DNA from: Streptomyces griseochromogenes
GTDB taxonomy: Bacteria > Actinomycetota > Actinomycetes > Streptomycetales > Streptomycetaceae
Assembly: GCF_001542625.1 (NCBI RefSeq)
Contig: NZ_CP016279.1
Location: 3,224,001-3,288,000, forward strand
DNA: 64,000 nucleotides
Direction of reading: 5' to 3'
In this document: positions 14,794-23,488 of the stretch, in pieces
Numbering within the stretch: position 1 is the stretch's first letter
How the letters are laid out: each line of letters begins with the position of its first letter
Translations under genes and position numbers: made by a program
Notes under the pieces: generated by a model
What the model saw: only the letters and a program-made list of their open reading frames with translations
Databases searched by the model: none
What the model was told of the DNA's origin: nothing

Positions 14794-16817
14794 GCGGGGA
14801 CCTCCAGGGGGTCGAGCTTGTTCGCTTTCCGGATCTCGTCGACGATGCGGCCGATGATTCCGGTGATGTCGAAGTCCTTCGGGGTGAACACCGCGGCCAC
14901 TCCGGCGGCCCGCAGGTCCTCGGCGTCACCATTCGGGATGATGCCACCGGCGATCACCGGTATATCTGTGGCACCGGCCACACGCAGCCGCTCCAGCACG
15001 TCCGGCACCAGCTGGGCGTGCGAGCCGGAGAGGATGGACAGGCCGACCGCGTGCACGTCCTCGGCGAGCGCCGCGTCCACGATCTGCTCCGGGGTGAGCC
15101 GGATGCCCTGGTAGACCACCTCGAAACCGGCGTCACGGGCGCGGACCGCGATCTGCTCGGCGCCGTTGGAGTGGCCGTCCAGGCCCGGCTTGCCGACCAG
15201 GAAGCGCAGCTTGCCGACGCCCAGGTCGCGGGCGGTGGCATCCACCTTGGCGCGGACCTCGGCGAGCGCCGAGCCCTCCTCGACCGGGACGGCGATCGGC
15301 GCCGAGGAGACACCGGTCGGTGCCCGGAACTCCCCGAAGACCTCGCGCAGGGCCCCGGCCCACTCGCCGGTCGTGACGCCCGCGCGGGCGCACTCCAGGG
15401 TGGCCTCCATGAGGTTGCCGGTGCCCTTGGCGGCCTCCTTCAGCCGCTCCAGCGCCTTGCACGGACGCGGGTGGTTGAAGGGCGGCTGGTAGCGCGTGTC
15501 GCGCCAGCGCCCGATGGCCTCGACGACCTTCGCCTCGACTGCGGGGTCGACCGTCTGGATCGCGGTGTCCAGGTCGGCCGTGAGCGGGTTCGGCTCGGTC
15601 GTCTCGAAGATGTTGACGCCGACGATCTTCTCCTGGCCGGACTCGATCCGGCCCCGCCGCTCGGCGTGCGAGGAGACGAGCTGCGACTTGAGGTAGCCGG
15701 ACTCGACGGCCGCCATCGCGCCGCCCATCTCCTGGATCCGGTCGATCTCCTTGAGGGAGTCCTCGACGAGCTGGGTGACCTTGGCCTCGATGACGTGCGA
15801 GCCCTCGAAGATGTCCTCGTACTCCAGCAGGTCGCTCTCGTGCGCGAGGACCTGCTGGATGCGCAGCGACCACTGCTGGTCCCAGGGCCGGGGCAGGCCC
15901 AGGGCCTCGTTCCAGGCGGGCAGCTGCACGGCACGCGCGCGGGCGTCCTTGGAGAGGGTGACCGCGAGCATCTCCAGCACGATCCGCTGGACGTTGTTCT
16001 CCGGCTGCGCCTCGGTCAGGCCGAGCGAGTTGACCTGGACGCCGTAGCGGAAGCGGCGCTGTTTGGGGTTCTCGATGCCGTACCGCTCGCGGGTGATCTT
16101 GTCCCAGATACGGCCGAACGCCCGCATCTTGCACATCTCCTCGACGAAGCGGACGCCCGCGTTCACGAAGAAGGAGATACGGGCCACCACGTCGCCCATG
16201 CGCTCCGCGGGCACCTGGCCGGAGTCGCGCACGGCGTCCAGGACGGCGATGGCGGTGGACATCGCGTACGCGATCTCCTGCACCGGCGTGGCCCCGGCCT
16301 CCTGCAGGTGGTAGCTGCAGATGTTGATCGGGTTCCACTTCGGTATGTGGGAGACCGTGTACGCGATCATGTCCGTCGTCAGGCGGAGCGAGGGTCCCGG
16401 CGGGAAGACGTGCGTCCCGCGGGAGAGGTACTCCTTGACGATGTCGTTCTGGGTCGTGCCCTGGAGCTTGGTGATGTCCGCGCCCTGCTCCTCGGCGACG
16501 ACCTGGTAGAGCGCCAGCAGCCACATGGCGGTGGCATTGATCGTCATCGAGGTGTTCATCTGCTCCAGGGGGATGTCCTGGAAGAGACGGCGCATGTCAC
16601 CAAGATGCGATACGGGCACACCGACCCGGCCGACCTCGCCGCGGGCGAGGATGTGGTCGGGGTCGTAGCCGGTCTGCGTCGGCAGGTCGAACGCCACCGA
16701 CAGGCCGGTCTGGCCCTTGGCGAGGTTGCGCCGGTACAGCTCGTTGGACGCCTCGGCCGTCGAGTGGCCCGCGTACGTCCGCATGAGCCAGGGACGGTCC
16801 TTCTGACGCTCTGTCAT
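14790..16817 (-). CDS. ecm: Ethylmalonyl-CoA mutase (MeaA), B12-dependent
   Basis: A 675-residue adenosylcobalamin mutase converting ethylmalonyl-CoA to methylsuccinyl-CoA. The large barrel domain holds RTYAGHSTAEASNELYRRNL, GLSVAFDLPTQTGYDPDH and QGTTQNDIVKEYLSRGT. The C-terminal cobalamin domain has the DGHSNGAEQIAVRA box with the lower-ligand His, then GIRLTPEQI and SILSGSHAQL. Single-chain architecture and length are those of MeaA/Ecm, not of two-subunit methylmalonyl-CoA mutase. It starts 10 bp after ccr. No cobalamin riboswitch is apparent upstream. Confidence 0.95.
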   Translation of the reverse strand: MTERQKDRPWLMRTYAGHSTAEASNELYRRNLAKGQTGLSVAFDLPTQTGYDPDHILARGEVGRVGVPVSHLGDMRRLFQDIPLEQMNTSMTINATAMWLLALYQVVAEEQGADITKLQGTTQNDIVKEYLSRGTHVFPPGPSLRLTTDMIAYTVSHIPKWNPINICSYHLQEAGATPVQEIAYAMSTAIAVLDAVRDSGQVPAERMGDVVARISFFVNAGVRFVEEMCKMRAFGRIWDKITRERYGIENPKQRRFRYGVQVNSLGLTEAQPENNVQRIVLEMLAVTLSKDARARAVQLPAWNEALGLPRPWDQQWSLRIQQVLAHESDLLEYEDIFEGSHVIEAKVTQLVEDSLKEIDRIQEMGGAMAAVESGYLKSQLVSSHAERRGRIESGQEKIVGVNIFETTEPNPLTADLDTAIQTVDPAVEAKVVEAIGRWRDTRYQPPFNHPRPCKALERLKEAAKGTGNLMEATLECARAGVTTGEWAGALREVFGEFRAPTGVSSAPIAVPVEEGSALAEVRAKVDATARDLGVGKLRFLVGKPGLDGHSNGAEQIAVRARDAGFEVVYQGIRLTPEQIVDAALAEDVHAVGLSILSGSHAQLVPDVLERLRVAGATDIPVIAGGIIPNGDAEDLRAAGVAAVFTPKDFDITGIIGRIVDEIRKANKLDPLEVPA

Positions 16818-16827
16818 CGATGACCCT

Positions 16828-18171
16828 TTAGACGTTCCGGAAGCGGTTGATGGCGTCGATGTGCTGGGCGCGCATCTCCTCGTCGCGCACGCCCAGGCCT
16901 TCCTCGGGCGCCAGGCACAGCACGCCGACCTTGCCCTGGTGCAGGTTGCGGTGGACGTCGTAGGCGGCCTGGCCGGTGTCCTCGAGGGAGTAGACCTTCG
17001 ACAGGGTCGGGTGGATCTTGCCCTTGGCGATGAGGCGGTTGGCCTCCCAGGCCTCGCGGTAGTTGGCGAAGTGCGAGCCGATGATGCGCTTCAACGACAT
17101 CCACAGGTAGCGGTTGTCGTACTCGTGGTGGTAGCCCGAGGTGGAGGCGCAGGTGACGATGGTGCCGCCCTTGCGGGTGACGTAGACCGAGGCGCCGAAG
17201 GTCTCGCGGCCGGGGTGCTCGAAGACGATGTCCACGTCCTCGCCGCCGGTCAGCTCACGGATGCGCTTGCCGAAGCGCTTCCACTCCTTCGGGTCCTGGG
17301 TGTGCTCGTCCTTCCAGAACTTGTAACCCTCGGCGTTGCGGTCGATGATCAGCTCGGCACCCATCTTCCGCGCGATCTCGGCCTTCTGGGGCGAGGAGAC
17401 GACACAGATCGGGGTGGCGCCGCCGGCGAGGGCGAACTGGGTGGCGTACGAGCCGAGTCCGCCGCTCGCGCCCCAGATCAGAACGTTGTCGCCCTGCTTC
17501 ATCTGGGCGCCGTTGCGGGAGACCAGCTGCCGGTAGGCGGTGGAGTTGACCAGGCCGGGGGCCGCGGCCTCCTCCCACGACAGATGCGCGGGCTTCGGCA
17601 TCAGCTGGTTGGACTTGACGAGCGCGATCTCGGCGAGGCCGCCGAAGTTGGTCTCGAAGCCCCAGATCCGCTGCTCGGGGTCGAGCATCGTGTCGTTGTG
17701 GCCGTCGGAGGACTCCAGCTCGACGGACAGGCAGTGGGCGACCACCTCGTCACCGGGCTTCCAGGCGTTGACGCCCGGGCCGGTGCGCAGGACGACGCCC
17801 GCGAGGTCGGAGCCGATGATGTGGTACGGCAGGTCGTGCCGCTTGGTCAGTTCGCTGACCTTGCCGTAGCGCTCCAGGAACCCGAACGTGGACAGCGGCT
17901 CGAAGATCGAGGTCCACACCGAGTTGTAGTTGACCGAGGAGGCCATGACGGCCACCAGGGCCTCGCCCGGGCCCAGTTCGGGCACGGGAACCTCGTCCAG
18001 GTGGATCGACTTGCGCGGGTCCTTGTCGCGGGTCTCCAGGCCCGCGAACATCTCCGTCTCGTCCTTGTGCACGGTGATCGCGCGGTACGACTCGGGGAGC
18101 TGCAGGGCGGCGAAGTCGGCGGACGTGGCGTCCTTCGACTGGATCGCGTCCAGGATGTCCTTCACGGTCAC
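16828..18171 (-). CDS. ccr: Crotonyl-CoA carboxylase/reductase
   Basis: A 447-residue zinc-type medium-chain reductase that reductively carboxylates crotonyl-CoA with NADPH and CO2 to ethylmalonyl-CoA. This is the committed step of the pathway and a source of polyketide extender units. Recognisable blocks are SSVNYNSVWTSIFEP, GSDLAGVVLRTG, WKPGDEVVAHC, IWGFETNFGGLAE, the nucleotide fold VLIWGASGGLGSYATQFAL and CASTSGYHHEYDNRYLWM. GTG 18171 is chosen because GGAGG lies 7 bp upstream and the length then matches Streptomyces Ccr. It heads the operon, with a 230-nt leader from the predicted promoter. Confidence 0.96.
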   Translation of the reverse strand: MTVKDILDAIQSKDATSADFAALQLPESYRAITVHKDETEMFAGLETRDKDPRKSIHLDEVPVPELGPGEALVAVMASSVNYNSVWTSIFEPLSTFGFLERYGKVSELTKRHDLPYHIIGSDLAGVVLRTGPGVNAWKPGDEVVAHCLSVELESSDGHNDTMLDPEQRIWGFETNFGGLAEIALVKSNQLMPKPAHLSWEEAAAPGLVNSTAYRQLVSRNGAQMKQGDNVLIWGASGGLGSYATQFALAGGATPICVVSSPQKAEIARKMGAELIIDRNAEGYKFWKDEHTQDPKEWKRFGKRIRELTGGEDVDIVFEHPGRETFGASVYVTRKGGTIVTCASTSGYHHEYDNRYLWMSLKRIIGSHFANYREAWEANRLIAKGKIHPTLSKVYSLEDTGQAAYDVHRNLHQGKVGVLCLAPEEGLGVRDEEMRAQHIDAINRFRNV

Positions 18172-18411
18172 GGTGTTGCCTCCGGCGGTGAGCGCCCTGA
18201 GGGAGGGGCGCTGGGGGTTCGTCGGTGCTGCTGGGAGTGCTGCTGAGGGTTTTGGTGGAACGTGCCGTCGGTTCGGCGGGTGGTGCTTCGGCAGCGCTTT
18301 GTGGCGCGGGAGGTTGCCTGTGACGCAGGCGTCCGGGCGCGCAGGCCGTCCGGCTTGCGGGGACAGCCGACGAGCGATCGGTCTCTGCTCGCCGGCCGCC
18401 CGGACTCCTTC

Positions 18412-18440
18412 AACGTATGACACCGCGTGTCAGCTGACAA
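18412..18440 (-). promoter_or_regulatory. Predicted ccr promoter with palindromic operator filling the spacer
   Basis: On the minus strand TTGTCA (18440-18435) and TACGTT (18417-18412) are separated by exactly 17 bp. That spacer contains the perfect inverted repeat TGACAC-GCG-GTGTCA (18418-18432). A repressor bound there would block RNA polymerase. The nearby TetR gene is the obvious candidate, by inference only. Confidence 0.55.
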
Positions 18441-18453
18441 GGCACTGAGTGCC
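18441..18453. promoter_or_regulatory. Second palindrome upstream of the ccr -35 box
   Basis: GGCAC-TGA-GTGCC is a perfect 5-bp inverted repeat abutting the predicted -35 hexamer. It could be a second site for the same regulator or for another one. A further self-complementary TGATCGATCA lies at 18497-18506. Confidence 0.4.
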
Positions 18454-18606
18454 AGAACTTCCCCTCAGATGAAATCTTTACGTAACAAATGAGCGATGAT
18501 CGATCAAAGCTACTGTCGAGTAGGTGACAATGGGCGGTCTTGTGGGTGTCGGAGAAGATCCGCCGGGCATGCCGCCGGAGTCGTCGGATCAGGGGCGGTG
18601 TCGTCC

Positions 18607-19194
18607 ATGACTGTTCCGGGCGGGGGTGGCGGTGCGTACGGCCGCCGGGACGTACACGCCGCCGACGCGGCGGTGGCGGTGGCCGGGGTGTGGTCCCGTG
18701 AGGTCTGTCGCTCGCCGAGGGTGCGGATCGACCTCGTACGCGGCAAGGGCGACAGCTTCTCGGTTCCGGCCCCGCCGCTGCCGCACCGGCTGGTCCACCT
18801 CGGGACGGCCGAGGCGGTCCTCACGCCGCTCGGCCAGGGGGTGCGGGTCGGGCCAGGATCATGGGAGTTCGACCGTGACCCGGACCGCTTCCGGCGGGGT
18901 CGCGTGGGCGTCCTCGTGGCAGCCGCACGGCCGACCCCGCCGGGCGCGGACCGGGAGCGGCGCGAGCGGGAGTGGATGGGGCCGCGCCCGATGGCCCAGG
19001 ACGGGCTGCCGCTGGTCGGCCCGCTGCCGGGCCGGCCCCGAGTTCTGCTCGCGACCGGCCGCAACCTGCTCGGTCTGATGCCGGCCCCGGCGACCGGACG
19101 GCTGGTGGCCGGGCCGGCGGCAGGGGCGGCGGGCTCGCGCCGCGCCGCCCTCTTCGCGCCGGGACGCGGGACCGGGCCCGTCCGCGGGCAGCTC
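18607..19194 (+). pseudogene. Remnant of a FAD-dependent (DadA-type) oxidoreductase
   Basis: About 195 residues resemble the substrate and C-terminal part of DadA/glycine-oxidase-like flavoproteins: AVAVAGVWSREV, VRIDLVRGKGDSFSV, WEFDRDPDRFRRGR, REWMGPRPMAQDGLPLVGPL and LLATGRNLLGLMPAP. The N-terminal GxGxxG FAD-binding half is missing, and the ATG at 18607 is followed by Gly-rich non-family sequence. The frame has no stop where the protein should end and runs into the antisense of the TetR gene. I read it as a decayed gene lying between ccr and its presumed regulator. Confidence 0.6.
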
Positions 19195-20010
19195 CTACGA
19201 CCGTTCCTTGAGCGCCTGCTCGATCGTCCGCATCACCTCGTCGAGCGGAGCGTCGGTGCGGGCGACGGTCACCAGCACCTCGCCCTGCGGCAGCACGGAA
19301 GCCGCGGGGGCCGGCCGGGGGGAGGCCTGGCGGCCGGCGCCGATCCCCGTGCCGAAGGTCTTGCGCACGATCGCGAACGCGTGGTCGAGCTGGGCCTCCA
19401 CATCGCCCTGGCCGCCGGCCCGCAGCCAGCGCCTGAGGACGTGGTTGTGGGCGGTGACGACGGCGGAGGCGGCGACCTCGGCGAGCAGCGGGTCGTCGTT
19501 GGCGTCGTCGGCGTGCGCGTGCTCGTCGAAGTGGCCGAGCAGATAGCGGGTGAACAGACGTTCGTAGCGGGCCACCGAGGCGATCTCGGCCTCGCGCAAG
19601 GTGGGCACCTCACGGGTCAGCTTGTAGCGGGCGACCGAGATCTCCGGCCGGGCCGCGTACATCCTCATGACTTCCTTGATGCCGCGGCACACCGTGTCGA
19701 GCGGGTGCTCGTGCGCCGGGGCCGCGTTGAGGACCGCCTCGGCACGGATCAGCGTGTCGTCGTGGTCCGGGAAGATCGCCTCTTCCTTGGAACGGAAGTG
19801 ACGGAAGAAGGTGCGGCGGGCGACCCCGGCCGCGGCCGCGATCTCGTCGACGGTGGTCGCCTCGTACCCCTTGGTCGAGAACAGTTCCATCGCTGCGGCC
19901 GCCAGTTCTCGGCGCATTTTCAGCCGCTGGGCGGCGGCGCGACTGCCTGCGGCACTTTCCGGCGCGTCGGGCGTGGCTGGTGTACGTGAGGACTTGGCGG
20001 GCTGGGACAT
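19195..20010 (-). CDS. TetR-family transcriptional regulator
   Basis: A 271-residue repressor-type protein. The helix-turn-helix is at about residues 25-75 (AAMELFSTKGYEATTVDEIA, then GVARRTFFRHFRSKEEAIF), typical TetR. The C-terminal ligand domain is longer than usual and ends in a Gly/Pro/Ala-rich tail. ATG 20010 is supported by TACGTT (20022-20017) only 6 bp upstream, which would make a leaderless transcript; an ATG at 20028 is possible. Flanked by ccr and the hydroxybutyryl-CoA dehydrogenase, it is the likely local regulator of ethylmalonyl-CoA genes. The ligand is unknown. Confidence 0.88.
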   Translation of the reverse strand: MSQPAKSSRTPATPDAPESAAGSRAAAQRLKMRRELAAAAMELFSTKGYEATTVDEIAAAAGVARRTFFRHFRSKEEAIFPDHDDTLIRAEAVLNAAPAHEHPLDTVCRGIKEVMRMYAARPEISVARYKLTREVPTLREAEIASVARYERLFTRYLLGHFDEHAHADDANDDPLLAEVAASAVVTAHNHVLRRWLRAGGQGDVEAQLDHAFAIVRKTFGTGIGAGRQASPRPAPAASVLPQGEVLVTVARTDAPLDEVMRTIEQALKERS

Positions 20011-20049
20011 GACCCGAACGTACTGCATGTCCGCAGCTCGATGCGCAGG

Positions 20050-20097
20050 TCCGGGGTTTCCCCCGCCCATGAAGAGCGGGGGTCCTCCCACCGGATC
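20050..20097. repeat. Palindromic mini-element between the TetR gene and the dehydrogenase
   Basis: CCCCCGC (20060-20066) and GCGGGGG (20076-20082) form a 7-bp stem around CCATGAAGA, flanked by GGTTT/GGTCCTCCC. It resembles the in-gene elements at 2148, 42609 and 50113 but lies in an intergenic gap. It may also act as a weak terminator for the minus-strand dehydrogenase transcript. Confidence 0.45.
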
Positions 20098-20155
20098 GAG
20101 CAGTCCGCCCCAGTCCGCGCCCTCGGGGGCGCCGTCGAACCAGTCGCCGACGCCG

Positions 20156-21961
20156 TCAGCGGCGGGCATACTCGCGGAAGCCGCGGCCGGTCTTGCGGCC
20201 GAGGCAGCCCGCGGCCACCAGGTGCTCGAGGAGCGGCGCCGGAGCGAGACCGGGATCGCGGAACTCGCGGTGCAGCACCTTCTCGATCGCGAGGGAGACG
20301 TCCAGGCCGACGACGTCCAGCAGCTCGAAGGGGCCCATCGGGTAGCCGCCGCCGAGCCTCATCGCCGCGTCGATGTCGTCCAGGGACGCGTAGTGCTCCT
20401 CGACCATCTTGACCGCGTTGTTCAGGTACGGGAACAGCAGCGCGTTCACGATGAACCCGGCCCGGTCGCCGCAGTCCACCGCGTGCTTCCTGATCCTGGC
20501 GCAGACCTCGCGGACGGTCCCGTGGACGTCGTCTGCCGTCAGCACGGTCCGGACGACCTCGACCAGCTTCATCGCCGGGGCCGGGTTGAAGAAGTGCATG
20601 CCGATCACGTCCTGCGGGCGCGAGGTGGCGCGGGCGCAGGCGACCACGGGCAGCGAGGAGGTCGTCGTGGCGAGCACCGCGCCCGGCTTGCAGACCTTGT
20701 CCAGCGTCGCGAACAGCTGCTGCTTGATCTCCAGGTCCTCGGCGACCGCCTCGACGGCCAGGTCGACGTCGGCGAAGGCGTCGTAGGAGCCCGCCGGGGT
20801 GATCAGGTCCAGCGTCTGGGCGGCGGCCTCGGCGGTCATCCGGCCCTTGTCGACAGAGCGCGCAAGCGACTTGCCGATCCGCGCCTTGGCGGCCTGGGCC
20901 TTCTCCTCGCTGCGGGCGGCGAGGACGACCTCGTACCCGGCCTTGGCGAACACCTCGGCGATGCCGGAGGCCATGGTGCCGGAGCCGGCCACCCCGACGG
21001 AGCGGATGTCGCGGCCGGATGCCCCGGTCTCGCCGGCGGCCGGGGTCAGGGCGTCCGCCACGACCGTGGCGCTGCCGGGAGCCGCGTACGTGTAGAAGCC
21101 GCGCCCCGACTTGCGGCCGGTCAGGCCCGCCTCGCTGAGCTGCTTCAGGATCGGGGCGGGTGCGTGCAGCCGGTCACGGGACTCGGTGTACATGGCCTCC
21201 AGGACCGTGCGGGCGGTGTCGATGCCGATGAGGTCCAGCAGGGCGAGCGGGCCCATGGGCAGGCCGCAGCCGAGCCGCATCGCGGCGTCGATGTCCTCGC
21301 GGGAGGCGTACTTGGCCTCGTACATGGCGGCGGCCTGGTTGAGGTAACCGAACAGCAGTCCGTCCGCGACGAAGCCGGGGCGGTCGCCGACCGCGACCGG
21401 CTCCTTGCCCAGCTCGATCGCGAGGTCCGTGACCGCGCCGACGGCCTGCGGCGCGGTCAGCACCGAGGAGACGACCTCGACCAGCTTCATCGCCGGCGCC
21501 GGGTTGAAGAAGTGCAGGCCGAGCACGCGCTCCGGACGGGCCGAGTCGGCGGCGAGCCGGGTGACGGACAGGGCGTTGGTGCCGGTGGCGAGGATCGTCT
21601 CGGGGCGGACGATGCCGTCCAGCGCGCGGAAGATCTGGTGCTTGACCTCGTACGACTCCGGGGCCACCTCGATGACCAGGTCGGCGTCGGCCGCCGCGCC
21701 GAGGTCGGTGGAGGTGCGGACCCGGGCCAGGACGCCGGCGCGCTCCTGCTCGGTCAGCCGGCCGCGCTCGACGGCGCGGGCGGTGGCGGCCTCCAGGGCG
21801 GCGACGGACTTCGCGGCCTGGGCCTCGCTGATGTCGATGCCGATCACCTCGCGGCCGGCCTTCGCCAGGACTTCGGTGATACCGGTGCCCATGGTGCCGA
21901 GGCCGATGACGGCGATCGTCTTGAGCGGGGACAGAGAGGTGTCGGACAGGGGAGTGGCCAT
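20156..21961 (-). CDS. 3-hydroxybutyryl-CoA dehydrogenase with two tandem 3HCDH modules
   Basis: A 601-residue protein made of two homologous halves. Each has a Rossmann NAD(P) loop (AVIGLGTMGTGI near residue 18 and VAGSGTMASGI near residue 320), an FNPAPAMKLVEVV active-site block with its preceding His, and a C-terminal GLPMGPLALLDLIG/GYPMGPFELLDVVG helix domain ending in GRKTGRGF/GRKSGRGF. It interconverts acetoacetyl-CoA and 3-hydroxybutyryl-CoA, supplying the precursor of crotonyl-CoA for Ccr. ATG 21961 removes a long non-family extension. Both halves keep the motifs, so both may be active. It is the upstream neighbour of the TetR gene. Confidence 0.92.
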   Translation of the reverse strand: MATPLSDTSLSPLKTIAVIGLGTMGTGITEVLAKAGREVIGIDISEAQAAKSVAALEAATARAVERGRLTEQERAGVLARVRTSTDLGAAADADLVIEVAPESYEVKHQIFRALDGIVRPETILATGTNALSVTRLAADSARPERVLGLHFFNPAPAMKLVEVVSSVLTAPQAVGAVTDLAIELGKEPVAVGDRPGFVADGLLFGYLNQAAAMYEAKYASREDIDAAMRLGCGLPMGPLALLDLIGIDTARTVLEAMYTESRDRLHAPAPILKQLSEAGLTGRKSGRGFYTYAAPGSATVVADALTPAAGETGASGRDIRSVGVAGSGTMASGIAEVFAKAGYEVVLAARSEEKAQAAKARIGKSLARSVDKGRMTAEAAAQTLDLITPAGSYDAFADVDLAVEAVAEDLEIKQQLFATLDKVCKPGAVLATTTSSLPVVACARATSRPQDVIGMHFFNPAPAMKLVEVVRTVLTADDVHGTVREVCARIRKHAVDCGDRAGFIVNALLFPYLNNAVKMVEEHYASLDDIDAAMRLGGGYPMGPFELLDVVGLDVSLAIEKVLHREFRDPGLAPAPLLEHLVAAGCLGRKTGRGFREYARR

Positions 21962-22340
21962 CGCGGGACTCCAGGAATGAGGGGTGACGACTGGGAACGC
22001 GCCGGGTGCGCCAGGAGGCGCACGCCGGAGCGGAAAGGAGTGCGGGTGTTGCCGGGCTGCGAGCGCACACGCCCGGTGCCGGTGCCACGGGCGTGCACAC
22101 GCCCGGGGAGCGGCGGAATCCGACCGGCCCTGTCCCGGAGCCGGGTCGTACTGCGGTACCGATGTACCGAACCGACCAGCGCTCACGACGGCTGCGTCAC
22201 CAAACCGTCGTCAGCGAAAGCGAGGGGGTGACCTCGCTCGTATGAGCTTAACCGGCGAGTAACGAGCGCGCCAGACCTGTGCCCGGCCGAGTTTGTGATG
22301 TAGCTCCCTCTGCGGCCGTGACCCGCCTACGCTGGTCTTC
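21962..22340. promoter_or_regulatory. Divergent intergenic region with two inverted repeats
   Basis: This 379-bp gap separates divergently transcribed genes and must hold both promoters. It contains CGGTAC-CGAT-GTACCG (22154-22169), a likely operator-like palindrome. It also contains CACGCCCG/CGGGCGTG (22068-22095) with a 12-nt loop. No coding sequence or RNA gene was recognised. Confidence 0.4.
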
Positions 22341-22922
22341 GTGGACGAAGAGTTGCGATCGCTCACGGAACGCTTACGGCAGGAGTCGCACGGCTCGGCG
22401 GCGTGCGAGCGGCTGCTGGCGACCGAGGACCACGACGAACTGGCGGAGGTGCTCACCGCGCCCGGACAGCCGCTGTGGGCCAGGGAGCTGGCCGCCTTCC
22501 GGCTGGGCCTCGCCGAGGACCCGAGGGCCTTCGAGTCCCTGGTGCTGCTGCTCAACCACCGCGACCCGCCGCGCTGTGCCTCCGCCGCCTACGCCCTCGC
22601 CCGCCTCGGCGACCCGCGCACCGCCCGCGCGGCCGCCGCCCTCGCCACCAACGAACTGCGCGTCGCCTACGCCCTGCACCCGGTACGGCTCCTGGTCGAG
22701 CTGCGCGCCCCCGAGTCCGTGCCCGCGCTGATCACCACGCTGGAACGGCGGCTGCGCCCGCACGACCCGTACCGGCGGGTGGCCCTCGCCTGTGTGGAGG
22801 GCCTGGGCGCGCTCGGCGACACGCGCGCCAAGCGGGTGCTGAGCGAGGCCCTGGCCCATCCCGCGCTCGCCGAGGCGGCGGTGCACGCGCTGGCGCGCCT
22901 CCCGAGGCAGAGGCAGGGCTGA
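22341..22922 (+). CDS. HEAT-repeat protein
   Basis: A 193-residue all-helical protein. Repeating units such as RELAAFRLGLAEDPRAFESL, ASAAYALARLGDPRTARAAA, VPALITTLERRLRP and ACVEGLGALGDTRAKRVL are HEAT or PBS-lyase-like repeats used for protein-protein contact. There is no catalytic motif. GTG 22341 gives the acidic start VDEELRSLTERL. It stands alone, convergent with a GNAT gene whose stop is 8 bp away. The partner is unknown. Confidence 0.8.
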   Translation: MDEELRSLTERLRQESHGSAACERLLATEDHDELAEVLTAPGQPLWARELAAFRLGLAEDPRAFESLVLLLNHRDPPRCASAAYALARLGDPRTARAAAALATNELRVAYALHPVRLLVELRAPESVPALITTLERRLRPHDPYRRVALACVEGLGALGDTRAKRVLSEALAHPALAEAAVHALARLPRQRQG

Positions 22923-22929
22923 TGCCCGG

Positions 22930-23448
22930 TCAGCGGCCCCTGGCGTAGCGCATCTCGGGCACGGGCACGCCGTCCACGTCGAAGGGCTCCTCGGCGCCGT
23001 CCGGCCGGAAACCGGCCCGCTCGTAGAAGCGGCGGGCGCGCGCGTTCTCCTTCAGGACCCACAGGAGCATGCGCGGATACCGGGCGCACTGCCCGGCCGA
23101 CTCGGCCAGCAGCGCACGCCCGATTCCGCCGCCGAAGTGCGCGGGGTCGACGTAGATCGCGTACAACTCGGCGTCCTCGGTGCGGACTTCGTCGTCCCGG
23201 TACGGGCCGTGCGCCGCCCAGCCGACGACCTCTCCGCCGAGCTCGGCGACCAGGTTCACCACCGCGCCGTCCCCCTGCCCGAACCGGGCCCGGCGCCGCT
23301 CGGCGTCCGCCGTGACGCTCAGCGCGTCGAGGTACGGCTGCGGCATGAGGCCGCGGTAGGCGTGCTGCCAGCCGCGGACGCGTATCTCCGAGACGCGGTC
23401 GCAGTCGGCGAGGGTCATCGGGCGGATGTGCGGGAGCCTGTCGTCCAT
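22930..23448 (-). CDS. GNAT-family N-acetyltransferase
   Basis: A 172-residue acetyl-CoA-dependent acetyltransferase. The N-terminal IRPMTLADCDRVSEIR, the strand ELYAIYVDP followed by the acetyl-CoA pyrophosphate loop GGGIGRALL, and LWVLKENARARRFYERAGF mark GNAT motifs A and B. Substrate cannot be inferred. ATG 23448 opens directly on the domain. It is followed by the convergent HEAT gene and lies 40 bp downstream of the RidA-like gene stop on the same strand. Confidence 0.88.
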   Translation of the reverse strand: MDDRLPHIRPMTLADCDRVSEIRVRGWQHAYRGLMPQPYLDALSVTADAERRRARFGQGDGAVVNLVAELGGEVVGWAAHGPYRDDEVRTEDAELYAIYVDPAHFGGGIGRALLAESAGQCARYPRMLLWVLKENARARRFYERAGFRPDGAEEPFDVDGVPVPEMRYARGR

Positions 23449-23488
23449 GGCGGCACCCTAGAGAGCCGAATCCGTGGGCGCCCTCCGA

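Noticed and set aside
16818..18420. Cobalamin riboswitch for the B12-dependent mutase
   Set aside because: No B12-box-like sequence or long leader was seen before ccr or ecm. The only leader (about 230 nt) shows no such fold by eye.
18496..19989. 497-residue plus-strand frame crossing the oxidoreductase remnant and the TetR gene
   Set aside because: Only the first half resembles a protein family. The rest is antisense of TetR.
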